Shown here: positions 25,478 through 33,716 of the stretch, piece by piece
Layout: each line of letters opens with the position of its first letter
Numbering within the stretch: position 1 is the first letter of the stretch
From: an uncultured Helicobacteraceae bacterium
GTDB lineage: Bacteria; Campylobacterota; Campylobacteria; Campylobacterales; Helicobacteraceae
Assembly: GCA_910578285.1 (NCBI GenBank)
Contig: CAJTQL010000002.1
Location: 124,001-188,000 of the forward strand
DNA length: 64,000 nt
Reading direction: 5' to 3'
Made by a program: the position numbers and the translations under genes
Notes under the pieces: generated by a model
Seen by the model: the letters and a program-made list of their open reading frames with translations, nothing else
Told to the model about the DNA's origin: nothing
Database searches by the model: none

Positions 25478-26563
25478 ATGCTAGGTGTCGCGCTTCTTGG
25501 TTGTGGACGTATCGCATTGCGGCATGCCGAGCTCCTAAGCAAAGGCGAGATTCCGTCTATGCAGCTTGCCTGTGTCTGCGATGTGCAAGAGGAGCGCGCA
25601 CGCAACTTTGGGGAACGCTATGGTGTCCCTTATTTTACCGATATGCATCAGATGATGCGGCAATGTGGTGCGACAATCAATGTCGTATCGATTCTGACAC
25701 CAAGCGGCTTGCATGCGCGCCACACAATTGAGCTTGCACCTTATCGCAAACATGTTGTTGTCGAGAAGCCTATGGCGCTCACGCTTGATGATGCAGATGC
25801 AATGATTCATGCATGCGATAAGAATCGGATTAAGCTATTTGTTGTGAAGCAAAATCGCTACAATCTCCCTGTGCAAAAATTGCGCGAAGCACTTGAGGCA
25901 GGGCGCTTTGGCAAGATAGTGATGGGCAGTGTGCGTGTGCGCTGGTGTCGCGACCAAAGATATTACGACCAAGATTCATGGCGTGGAACATGGGCGATGG
26001 ATGGCGGCGTTTTCACAAACCAAGCGAGTCATCATATCGACTTGCTTGAATGGATGCTTGGCGATGTTACAAGCGTCTTTGCCAAGAGTCGCACGGCACT
26101 TAGCCATATCGAAGCTGAAGACACAGGTGTGGCGATTGTGCATTTTGCAAGCGGTGCGCTGGGTGTGATTGAGGCGACAACAGCCACGCGTCCCGTGGAT
26201 TTGGAAGGCAGCCTTTCGATTCTTGGTGAGGGCGGGAGTGTCGAGATTGGCGGATTTGCTGTGAATCAGATTCTGCATTGGAACTTCGCTAAACCTCTTC
26301 CAAGCGACAAGGAAGTGGTTGAGAAATTTTCAGTCAATCCGCCGAATGTCTATGGATTTGGGCATAAAGAATATTACACGCATGTTGTCGATTCGATACA
26401 AAATAATACAAAGGCTCTTGTCGATGGGCTTGAGGGGCGCAAAAGCCTCGAGCTGATTGTTGCGATATATGAAAGCATCGAGACAGGCAAGGAAGTTTTT
26501 TTGCGATTCCACCCAACGCAATGCAAATTAGGGCATTTTATGCAAAATAATGTTAAGATATGA
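25478..26563 (+). CDS. Gfo/Idh/MocA family NAD(P)-dependent oxidoreductase (sugar dehydrogenase)
   Basis: 361 residues. Rossmann start MLGVALLGCGRIALRHAELL, the family signature VEKPMALTLDDAD (about residue 95) with the catalytic Lys, and VFTNQASHHIDLLEWMLGD. Followed by acetyltransferases, it suggests a WlbA/WbpB-like 3-dehydrogenase in synthesis of an acetamido sugar. The start is the ATG one base after the gltA stop; an in-frame ATG 15 bases upstream lies inside gltA. No clear ribosome site, so reinitiation after gltA is likely. Confidence 0.82.
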   Translation: MLGVALLGCGRIALRHAELLSKGEIPSMQLACVCDVQEERARNFGERYGVPYFTDMHQMMRQCGATINVVSILTPSGLHARHTIELAPYRKHVVVEKPMALTLDDADAMIHACDKNRIKLFVVKQNRYNLPVQKLREALEAGRFGKIVMGSVRVRWCRDQRYYDQDSWRGTWAMDGGVFTNQASHHIDLLEWMLGDVTSVFAKSRTALSHIEAEDTGVAIVHFASGALGVIEATTATRPVDLEGSLSILGEGGSVEIGGFAVNQILHWNFAKPLPSDKEVVEKFSVNPPNVYGFGHKEYYTHVVDSIQNNTKALVDGLEGRKSLELIVAIYESIETGKEVFLRFHPTQCKLGHFMQNNVKI

Positions 26564-26602
26564 TTCAAAGGCTTATGCCTATCAAATTTAAAGGGGGTTT
26601 CT

Positions 26603-27088
26603 TTGAATCCATCATCTCTCTCCTGTGAACCAAAGATACTCAAAGCCAGGATTCGTGATGTGCAATGCGGCAAAGGTGTCGTGATTGTTGAGCCGAGCAA
26701 TCTCTATGAATGCAGCCTCGCTGATGATGTCTATATTGGTCCATTTGTCGAGATTCAGCGTGGTGTCAAGGTTGGTGCGCGCACCAAGATTCAATCCCAT
26801 AGCTTTATCTGTGAGCTTGTTGATATTGGACATGATTGTTTCATTGGGCAGGGTGTTGTGTTTATTAACGACCTTTTTTCTGATGGTGCACCAAGCGGCA
26901 ATCCAAGTCATTGGCGGCGCACGATTATCGGCAACAATGTGAGCATCGGCAGCAATGCAACGATTCTGCCTGTGCGAATCTGCGATGGCTGCGTGATTGG
27001 CGCGGGCGCTGTGCTAACCAAAGACGCGCTTGAATGCGGAATCTACGCAGGCAACCCTGCGCGATTGTTGCGCTCGCTACAACTATGA
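26603..27088 (+). CDS. Left-handed beta-helix (hexapeptide) acetyltransferase, copy 1
   Basis: 161 residues with hexapeptide repeats (DDVYIGPFVEIQRGVKVGA, GHDCFIGQGV, NNVSIGSNATIL) and the family end GIYAGNPARLLRS. WbpD/WlbB-type enzymes acetylate the 3-amino group of nucleotide sugars. The start is a TTG at 26603 after AAGGGGG. The last 150 bases are almost identical to those of copy 2 at 27271-27798. The stop overlaps the ATG of the formyltransferase fragment. Confidence 0.82.
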   Translation: MNPSSLSCEPKILKARIRDVQCGKGVVIVEPSNLYECSLADDVYIGPFVEIQRGVKVGARTKIQSHSFICELVDIGHDCFIGQGVVFINDLFSDGAPSGNPSHWRRTIIGNNVSIGSNATILPVRICDGCVIGAGAVLTKDALECGIYAGNPARLLRSLQL

Positions 27089-27270
27089 AAAGGCTCGTTT
27101 TTCTGGGTGGCAAAGATATAGGGCGTGCATGTCTTGAGATTTTGCATGCAAGCACAGAGTGTCTAGGATTCCACATCGCCGCTGTTTTGCCATCAAATCG
27201 TGGGCGTAGTGTGCATGAGTTTTGTGTTGCACATAAACATGCTGCATTTGCGGGAGTGGGGGGTGTTTGA
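27085..27270 (+). pseudogene. Truncated formyltransferase, N-terminal fragment
   Basis: 61 codons starting MKRLVFLGGKDIGRACLEIL and going on to SNRGRSVHEFCVAHKHAAF, the beginning of a methionyl-tRNA-formyltransferase-like sugar N-formyltransferase. It ends early at TGA after a G6 run (GTGGGGGGTGTTTGA), and the next gene starts one codon later. The formyl-transfer core (HxSxxP) is missing. It is probably the remains of a gene cut by the duplication that produced the second acetyltransferase. Confidence 0.6.
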
Positions 27271-27798
27271 TTGAAAAAAGCATTCGAACCACCGCTACAC
27301 ACGGATTCAGCCCTCCATATTGCATCATCAACAGATTCAAAACATATTTCGTCTGCGAAGACATGCTGCCAAATAATAGGCGTAACCTTTGGTAGAGGCG
27401 TTGTCGTGATAGAGCCAAGCCATCTTTTTGAATGCAGTTTAGCTGATAATGTATTCATAGGTCCATTTGTCGAGATTCAGCGCGGCGTGAGTGTGGGCGC
27501 GCACACGCGGATTCAGTCGCACAGCCTTATCCGCGAATATGTCGAAATTGGTAGTCATTGTTTCATCGGGCATGGTGTCATGTTTGTGGGCAATGGATTT
27601 GCAAATAGCGGTGAGTTGAGCAGCAAAAGACATGCTGTGGTTGGCAACAATGTGAGCATCGGCAGCAATGCAACGATTCTGCCTGTGCGAATCTGCGATG
27701 GCTGCGTGATTGGCGCAGGCGCTGTGCTGACCAAAGATGCGCTTGAACGCGGAATCTATGCAGGCAACCCTGCGCGATTGTTGCGCTCGCTTGTCTGA
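27271..27798 (+). CDS. Left-handed beta-helix (hexapeptide) acetyltransferase, copy 2
   Basis: 175 residues, same family and layout as copy 1: FIGPFVEIQRGVSVGAHTRI, GSHCFIGHGVMF, GIYAGNPARLLRSLV. The start TTG at 27271 directly follows the formyltransferase fragment. The first 30 residues differ entirely from copy 1 and from the family, and may derive from fused spacer sequence. The 3' 150 bases differ from copy 1 at about five positions, while the 5' part is much less similar, which suggests gene conversion. Confidence 0.78.
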   Translation: MKKAFEPPLHTDSALHIASSTDSKHISSAKTCCQIIGVTFGRGVVVIEPSHLFECSLADNVFIGPFVEIQRGVSVGAHTRIQSHSLIREYVEIGSHCFIGHGVMFVGNGFANSGELSSKRHAVVGNNVSIGSNATILPVRICDGCVIGAGAVLTKDALERGIYAGNPARLLRSLV

Positions 27799-29507
27799 TG
27801 TGTAGCATTTGTGGCGGGCACTATCCGCGCGCGGTTGTCGAATCTGCGAGCGCGGCGATGGCGCATCGTGGGCGCGATAATCATGCCATTTTTGCGCATA
27901 GCAATTGTGTCTTGGCGCACAATCGCTTACGCATTATCGACCTAAGCGATGATGCGAATCAGCCCTTTACCTCACCATTTGCGCCACATCTTGTGCTTAT
28001 TTATAACGGCGAAATCTTCAATTATCGCGAACTTCGCGCCGAACTTGTGCGCGAAGGCGTGCCTTTTAGCACAACAAGCGATACAGAGGTGCTTTTTTGT
28101 GCGTTTGCGCATTGGGGTGAGCGCTGTTTGCAGCGTCTAAATGGCGATTTTGCGTTTGCGGTTTTCGACACCAAAAGTAGCGAACTCTTCCTAGCGCGTG
28201 ATAGATTGGGCAACAAGCCTTTGTACTATACTCTCGAGCAGGGGCGCTTGTTTTTTGCAAGCGAAATCAAAGCCTTTTTTGCGCTACGTGCTTGGCGTTT
28301 TGATTCTTTGCAAGTTGCCTCGTGGCTTGCGTTTGGAGGTGGCGATTGCGATAAGACAATCTATGAAGAAATCATACCCTTTCCGCCTGCATCTTTTGCA
28401 CGTTTTGCGCTTGGCGATTGTGCGCTGCACCCCGTGCGCTATTGGGATTTTGCGCCCCAAAGTCCGACTATCACCCGTCTTGATTCTGCGCTTGATGAGT
28501 TGCAAGAATTGTTGCTCGATTCCGTGCGCTTGCGCATGCTTTCTGATGTGCCTGTGGCGCTTAGTGTTTCTGGTGGAATCGACAGCTCGCTTGTTGCACA
28601 TTGCGTGCGGATTTTGGACGCGCCTTGCAAGCTCTTTGGCGTGAGTTTTGCTGGGTTTGAAGGCAGCGATGAGAGTGCGCATATTGCCGAGCTTGCGTGC
28701 GATATTGACCGCCCCATTGTACAGATTGCGCCCAATTTGGAACATTTTGCACGTGATTTTCCCATGCTTGTCTATGCACAAGATGAGATTTTTCGCAGTT
28801 TTTCTATCTATGCGCAATTTTTATTATTTGAGGCACTCTCACACCATTGTGTCGTTGCGCTCGGTGGGCAGGGGGCTGATGAGCTCTTTGGAGGTTATTA
28901 TCACCACATCGCGCGCTTTGTGTTTGCGCACAAACAGGCACTACAATCTCGTGTTTTGCTCTATGGCAAAACTGCGCTTGATGAATTGCGCTTTGGCGCG
29001 CAATGTGCGCTTGGCACTCAAGCAAAAATGCGGCTTTTTGCCGATGATAATGCGTATGCATTCTCGCGTTTAGAATCACTCGGGTTGCCGCGTCCGCCGC
29101 TTGATTATCTCCTAGAACGTTTTATCCCTGATTTTGAACAATCGCTTTGGAATGATGTCTGTAGATTCAGTTTGCCCCATTTGTTGCGCTATGAAGACCG
29201 CAATGCGATGTGGTTTGGAGTCGAAAATCGCTGCCCATTTACCGACTATCGTCTTGTCGAGTTTGCTTTCAAGCTCGATTCGAATCTCAAGTGCGCCGAG
29301 GGGTTTAGCAAATATCTTTTGCGCAAACTTCTCGAGCGGCTTGGCAGCCCCAAGCTCGCATGGCGCACAGATAAAATCGGCTTTGGTGCGCCAGAAGCTG
29401 CATTGCTACAAATTTTAGGTTATAATTACAATACAATTTTTGATGTACGGCTCTGCATTTTTGAAGCCCTGCAAAAGCGAAACGAGGAAACCCATGCTAT
29501 GGATTGA
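27798..29507 (+). CDS. asnB: Asparagine synthase (glutamine-hydrolysing) family amidotransferase
   Basis: 569 residues. Class II glutaminase domain with the N-terminal nucleophile MCSICGGH, HRGRDNH and LIYNGEIFNY, then the ATP-pyrophosphatase domain with SVSGGIDSSLVAH (about residue 255). Its ATG overlaps the TGA of the acetyltransferase. Inside a sugar cluster such proteins often make amide or acetamidino groups on surface glycans rather than free asparagine; the sequence does not decide this. Confidence 0.82.
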   Translation: MCSICGGHYPRAVVESASAAMAHRGRDNHAIFAHSNCVLAHNRLRIIDLSDDANQPFTSPFAPHLVLIYNGEIFNYRELRAELVREGVPFSTTSDTEVLFCAFAHWGERCLQRLNGDFAFAVFDTKSSELFLARDRLGNKPLYYTLEQGRLFFASEIKAFFALRAWRFDSLQVASWLAFGGGDCDKTIYEEIIPFPPASFARFALGDCALHPVRYWDFAPQSPTITRLDSALDELQELLLDSVRLRMLSDVPVALSVSGGIDSSLVAHCVRILDAPCKLFGVSFAGFEGSDESAHIAELACDIDRPIVQIAPNLEHFARDFPMLVYAQDEIFRSFSIYAQFLLFEALSHHCVVALGGQGADELFGGYYHHIARFVFAHKQALQSRVLLYGKTALDELRFGAQCALGTQAKMRLFADDNAYAFSRLESLGLPRPPLDYLLERFIPDFEQSLWNDVCRFSLPHLLRYEDRNAMWFGVENRCPFTDYRLVEFAFKLDSNLKCAEGFSKYLLRKLLERLGSPKLAWRTDKIGFGAPEAALLQILGYNYNTIFDVRLCIFEALQKRNEETHAMD

Positions 29508-30576
29508 TGTGGCAACGCCTAAATATGCTCTCTTTTTTGCCCATATGATACCCGAGCTGCAAAAACGTGGGCATAGAGTGATTGTTACCACGCGCTATGC
29601 TCCACACTATACTGAAGCAAAACAGATTCTTGATATTCATCACATCGAACACATCGTGCTTGGCGAATATGGCGGTGCAACCTTGCTCGAAAAATTTGAA
29701 GCGCGCATTTTTCGTCAAAAAGAAATCCTCGACTTGTTTCGTGCCAGAGGCACGCCAAAGGTGCTTATTAGCGGTGCTGTGGTTGATAGCGTGCATGTTG
29801 CGTATGGAATCGGAATTCCTGTTGTGAATATCTACGACACGCCTGCGGTAACCACACCGGGCGACAGCAGCTGTCCGCATGAGCTCACAGCTGTTTCGCG
29901 CCTCACCTTGCCGTTTTCGCGGCTTTTTTTCTATCCGTTCATTTTGCCGCGCGAGCTTATCTTGCGCTTTGCGCTCGATGAGAATCAGGCAATCGCCTAT
30001 CCATTCATCGACGTCGCGCTGTGGATAAGGCAAATTCGCAAGGATTCGCGCAATGATTTTCGCGTGCGCTATGGGCTTGACTTGAATAAGTCAACCATTC
30101 TTGTGCGCGAGGAGGAATACAAGGCGCATTATGTCAAAGAGAAGATTCCGACCATTTACGAGGTGATTCCACTGCTGCGCCAAAACCTCAATGCCAATGT
30201 CGTCATCATGCCGCGCTACGAAAAGGAGCGACTCAAGAAAGACTTTGGCTCTGTCGCTGTTGTGCTTGAAGAAAAGCTGCGCCCCGAGGAGTTTTATCCG
30301 TTCATCGATATTTTCATCGGCGGCGGCGGGACGATGAACCTCGAGGCCGTGTGCTATGGAATCCCAACGATTAGCACGCGGAGTATCTGGCTTGTTCATG
30401 ACCAATATTTAATTGAAAATCATTTGATGTTTTGGAGTCAAGATAGTGCTGAAATTGTCGAGATTGCCAAACGCATGCTTGGCAAACGTATTGATAGCTT
30501 GAGCTATTTTGTCCGCGGCGAATGCAATTTCAATATGATTATCGACCACATCGAATCGCAAATCTTGAATCGCTAG
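29494..30576 (+). CDS. DUF354 family protein, GT-B fold
   Basis: 360 residues beginning MLWIDVATPKYALFFAHMI. The family resembles UDP-GlcNAc 2-epimerases and glycosyltransferases. The C-terminal IDIFIGGGGTMNLEAVCYGI is the nucleotide-sugar-binding part. The start ATG lies 14 bases inside asnB, behind GAGGAAA. Found in surface glycan clusters; the exact reaction is not known to me. Confidence 0.75.
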   Translation: MLWIDVATPKYALFFAHMIPELQKRGHRVIVTTRYAPHYTEAKQILDIHHIEHIVLGEYGGATLLEKFEARIFRQKEILDLFRARGTPKVLISGAVVDSVHVAYGIGIPVVNIYDTPAVTTPGDSSCPHELTAVSRLTLPFSRLFFYPFILPRELILRFALDENQAIAYPFIDVALWIRQIRKDSRNDFRVRYGLDLNKSTILVREEEYKAHYVKEKIPTIYEVIPLLRQNLNANVVIMPRYEKERLKKDFGSVAVVLEEKLRPEEFYPFIDIFIGGGGTMNLEAVCYGIPTISTRSIWLVHDQYLIENHLMFWSQDSAEIVEIAKRMLGKRIDSLSYFVRGECNFNMIIDHIESQILNR

Positions 30577-30584
30577 AGAGTATT

Positions 30585-31709
30585 GTGGAAACTAAAATCT
30601 CTGTTTTACATACCGAATGGAGCAACGGCTGGGGCGGGCAGGAGATTCGCATCATCAATGAAATGCTCAAAATGCGCGAGCTTGGTTGTGAATGTGCGCT
30701 TGCATGCCGCAAAGAATCACAGATTCTTGACAAGGCACAACACTGTGGATTCGAAACATTCACCCTGCCTTTTCGAGGGCAACGAGACATTGAGACGATT
30801 TTTGCATTGCGCAAGATTTTGCGTGGACGTTTTGACATCATCAATACACATAGTGGAATCGACACATGGTGTGGTGGGCTCTCGAGCCTCTTTTTGCCCG
30901 TCAAGTTTATCCGCACGCGCCATTTGAGCAATAAAATCAACACCTCGCGGTTGAATTTCATTAACGAGCTCGCTGATTATATCTTCACCACAGGCACAAA
31001 TGTAATGGAGATGATGATTGCTGAAAATCGTATTAAACGCGAGAGAATCCAAAGCATTCCGACAGGGATTGACACAAGCCTCTTTGACCCGCAACTCTAC
31101 GACAAAATAGAATGCCGCAAACAGCTTGGGCTGCCTGAAAAAGCGCTTCTGATTGGCAACCTCGGCGTGTTGCGCCGATTCAAACGTCAAGATGTGTTCA
31201 TCTCGCTTGCAAGCATGGTGAGCGAGGATTGCTTTTTTGTGATTGCAGGTGCGCAAACGAGCGAAATGCGAGCATTTCTTGATTCTGTTGCGCGCGAATA
31301 TGATGTTGAAAAGCGCATTATTTTTCTTGGGCATGTTGAGAATCCCGCCGTGTTTTTGAAGGCGATTGATATTTTTGTGATGACAAGCGATTGCAATGAA
31401 GGTGTGCCCCAAAGCCTCATGCAAGCGCTTGCAATGGAGCTGCCATGCATTGCAAGCGATATTGGAAGCATCAAGGATTTGCACACAGGCGACAATCGCG
31501 GTGAGAATTTTTTGCTGTTGCATGCAAAGCCTGATAGAGGCGAATATGCGCTTGCGCTCAATCGGTTGATTCAAGACCTCAAAAACGAGCCACAAAGCTT
31601 GTGTTTGCCCAATCGTGCCTTTATTGTGCGCAATTTTTCTCTTGACATCATGGGGCGCAAGATTCTTGATGTCTATTCAAAATTGCTAGGCGTTCAAGAA
31701 GGCGCATAG
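30585..31709 (+). CDS. GT4-type glycosyltransferase
   Basis: 374 residues. The N-terminal HTEWSNGWGGQEIRII and C-terminal FVMTSDCNEGVPQSLMQALA, with the ExxxxxxxE-type acceptor region, mark a retaining GT-B glycosyltransferase of family 4. The start is a GTG at 30585, nine bases after the DUF354 stop; AGAGAG lies upstream. It probably adds a sugar to LPS or another surface glycan. Confidence 0.83.
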   Translation: METKISVLHTEWSNGWGGQEIRIINEMLKMRELGCECALACRKESQILDKAQHCGFETFTLPFRGQRDIETIFALRKILRGRFDIINTHSGIDTWCGGLSSLFLPVKFIRTRHLSNKINTSRLNFINELADYIFTTGTNVMEMMIAENRIKRERIQSIPTGIDTSLFDPQLYDKIECRKQLGLPEKALLIGNLGVLRRFKRQDVFISLASMVSEDCFFVIAGAQTSEMRAFLDSVAREYDVEKRIIFLGHVENPAVFLKAIDIFVMTSDCNEGVPQSLMQALAMELPCIASDIGSIKDLHTGDNRGENFLLLHAKPDRGEYALALNRLIQDLKNEPQSLCLPNRAFIVRNFSLDIMGRKILDVYSKLLGVQEGA

Positions 31710-31715
31710 GAGAAA

Positions 31716-32372
31716 ATGATGCAAGAAGTGATTATCAATGAAAGTATTTTGAGCAAAAATGACCGCCATGCAAAGATGTTGCGCACTATTTTTGCGCAAC
31801 ATCGTCTGTTTGTTTGTAACCTGATGAGTTCGCCTGGAAGTGGCAAAACAAGCCTGCTTGAATCGTTTGCACATTTGAGTACGTCGTTTGCTGTGATTGA
31901 AGGAGACCTCCAAACCAATCGCGACACGGAGCGTCTGCAACAATGCGGCATTCTGTCGCAACAGATTAGCACGGGCGATTTGTGTCATCTCGATGCGCAA
32001 ATGGTTGCAGGCTGTTTTGAGACCCTAAGTCCAAAACTTGCAGGGCAGGAGATTCTGTTTATCGAAAATGTCGGGAATCTTGTTTGCCCCGCGAGCTATG
32101 ATGTGGGCGCACATATCAATGTCGTGCTGTTGTCTGTGAGCGAAGGTGATGACAAGGTGCTCAAATATCCGACCATGTTCTTGCGCGCCGATTGTGTGAT
32201 TGTTTCTAAGATTGATTTGTTACCGCATTTTGCGTTTGAAATGGATAGAATCCGTGATGATTTGGCGCAGCTTGGCAAGCAGATTCCTATTTTGTCCATC
32301 AGCACCAAAGACGACACATCAATTCGCAACGTTTGGGATTATCTCTTACAAAGGAGGGCACAATGTGTCTAG
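31716..32372 (+). CDS. hypB: Hydrogenase/urease nickel incorporation GTPase
   Basis: 218 residues. P-loop NLMSSPGSGKTSLLES (about residue 36), then EGDLQTNRD and IENVGNLVCPASYDVG, all HypB hallmarks. It hydrolyses GTP to insert nickel into [NiFe]-hydrogenase and, in Helicobacter, supports urease. The N-terminal His-rich region of some HypB proteins is absent. Two adjacent ATGs (31716, 31719) are possible starts after AGGAG. First gene of the hyp operon. Confidence 0.95.
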   Translation: MMQEVIINESILSKNDRHAKMLRTIFAQHRLFVCNLMSSPGSGKTSLLESFAHLSTSFAVIEGDLQTNRDTERLQQCGILSQQISTGDLCHLDAQMVAGCFETLSPKLAGQEILFIENVGNLVCPASYDVGAHINVVLLSVSEGDDKVLKYPTMFLRADCVIVSKIDLLPHFAFEMDRIRDDLAQLGKQIPILSISTKDDTSIRNVWDYLLQRRAQCV

Positions 32373-32623
32373 CCATTCCGTCTAAAGTTGTCGCTATTGA
32401 TAAAGAAACCAATATGGCAACGCTCGAAACGCTTGGTGTTACGCGCGTTGCGAGCTTAGACTTAATGCAAGAGTCTGTTGTTGTCGGTGAGTTTGTGTTG
32501 TTGCATGTGGGCTTTGTGATGAGCAAAATCGACACAGAGAGTGCCGAGCTTTCTCTTGCTGCATATCAGGAGATGATTGCTGCAATGGAGAATGAGGAAA
32601 GAGAATTGCGTGGAATGGATTGA
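32363..32623 (+). CDS. hypC: Hydrogenase assembly chaperone
   Basis: 86 residues beginning MCLAIPSKVVAID, with the essential Cys2. It shuttles the Fe(CN)2CO unit with HypD. The ATG lies inside the last ten bases of hypB, behind AAAGGAGG. Confidence 0.95.
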   Translation: MCLAIPSKVVAIDKETNMATLETLGVTRVASLDLMQESVVVGEFVLLHVGFVMSKIDTESAELSLAAYQEMIAAMENEERELRGMD

Positions 32624-33716
32624 CAAATATCGCGACAAATCTCGTCTTGTTGCTTTGCTCGAAGTGATTAGCGCGAATGCAAAGAAATTGCACGCTCCAT
32701 TTCATATTATGGAAGTTTGTGGTGGACATACCCACACGATTATGCGCAATGGCTTTGCGCAGATTCTGCCCAAAGAAATCGTGCTCGTACACGGACCGGG
32801 CTGCCCTGTGTGCATCATGCCCCGTGCGCGCATTGACCACGCGAGTTTGCTTGCACAACAAGATGATGTGATTTTGCTCACGCTTGGTGATATGATTCGC
32901 GTTCCGGGTTCGTTTGGAACGCTTGGCGATGCGCGTGCGCGTGGTGCAGATGTACGTTTTGTGTATTCGCCGCTTGAATGTTTGCGTATTGCCAAAGAAA
33001 ATCCTCATAAGACTATCATTTTTTTTGCGATTGGATTCGAGACGACAACGCCTATGACAGCAGCGCTGCTTGCGCAGATTCAAGCACAGAGGCTGCATAA
33101 TGTATTGCTGCATATCAACCATGTCAGTGTTCCCGAGCCGCTTTTTGCGCTGCTAGAATCCCCACAAAGCCGCATAGATGCACTGCTTGCGCCTTCGCAT
33201 GTCAGTGTGATTATGGGTTCAAAGCTCTATGAGCCGTTGTGCAAAAGATTCCAAATCCCCATTGTCGTGGCAGGTTTTGAGCCTGTCGATATTCTCGAAT
33301 CGATTCTGCTTTTGCTTGTCCAAAAGCTCGAAAATGTCGCGCATGTTGACAATCAATACGCACGTTGTGTGAGTGCGAGCGGCAATCTTAAGGCGCAAGC
33401 AATGATTCAAGGCGCATTCAAGAAGCGCGACTTTGAGTGGCGCGGGCTTGGAAACATTCCACTTTCAGCTTATGCTCTGCGCGAAGAATACCGCGCGTTT
33501 GACGCCGAGTCGAGGTTTGCTGACATCTTGTCGCAAAGTGTTGCAAAAGACCACAAAGCATGCCTATGCGGAGAGATTTTGCGTGGGGCAAAAAAGCCCA
33601 CCGATTGCACGCTTTTTGGCAAACATTGTGTCCCATCCAATCCTATTGGAAGCTGCATGGTGAGCGATGAAGGCGCATGTGCTGCATATTACAAATATGG
33701 CTTTGTGGAGATGTAA
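32610..33716 (+). CDS. hypD: Hydrogenase iron-cofactor assembly protein
   Basis: 368 residues. EVCGGHTHTIMRNG, HGPGCPVC and the C-terminal cysteine cluster (CLCGEILRG, CTLFGKHC, NPIGSCMVSDEGACAAYY) that holds the [4Fe-4S] cluster. I chose the GTG at 32610 (MEWIDKYRD), which is the family start, 12 bases behind GAGGAAAG. It overlaps hypC by 14 bases. Other starts (ATG 32592, TTG 32577) are open. Confidence 0.95.
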   Translation: MEWIDKYRDKSRLVALLEVISANAKKLHAPFHIMEVCGGHTHTIMRNGFAQILPKEIVLVHGPGCPVCIMPRARIDHASLLAQQDDVILLTLGDMIRVPGSFGTLGDARARGADVRFVYSPLECLRIAKENPHKTIIFFAIGFETTTPMTAALLAQIQAQRLHNVLLHINHVSVPEPLFALLESPQSRIDALLAPSHVSVIMGSKLYEPLCKRFQIPIVVAGFEPVDILESILLLLVQKLENVAHVDNQYARCVSASGNLKAQAMIQGAFKKRDFEWRGLGNIPLSAYALREEYRAFDAESRFADILSQSVAKDHKACLCGEILRGAKKPTDCTLFGKHCVPSNPIGSCMVSDEGACAAYYKYGFVEM

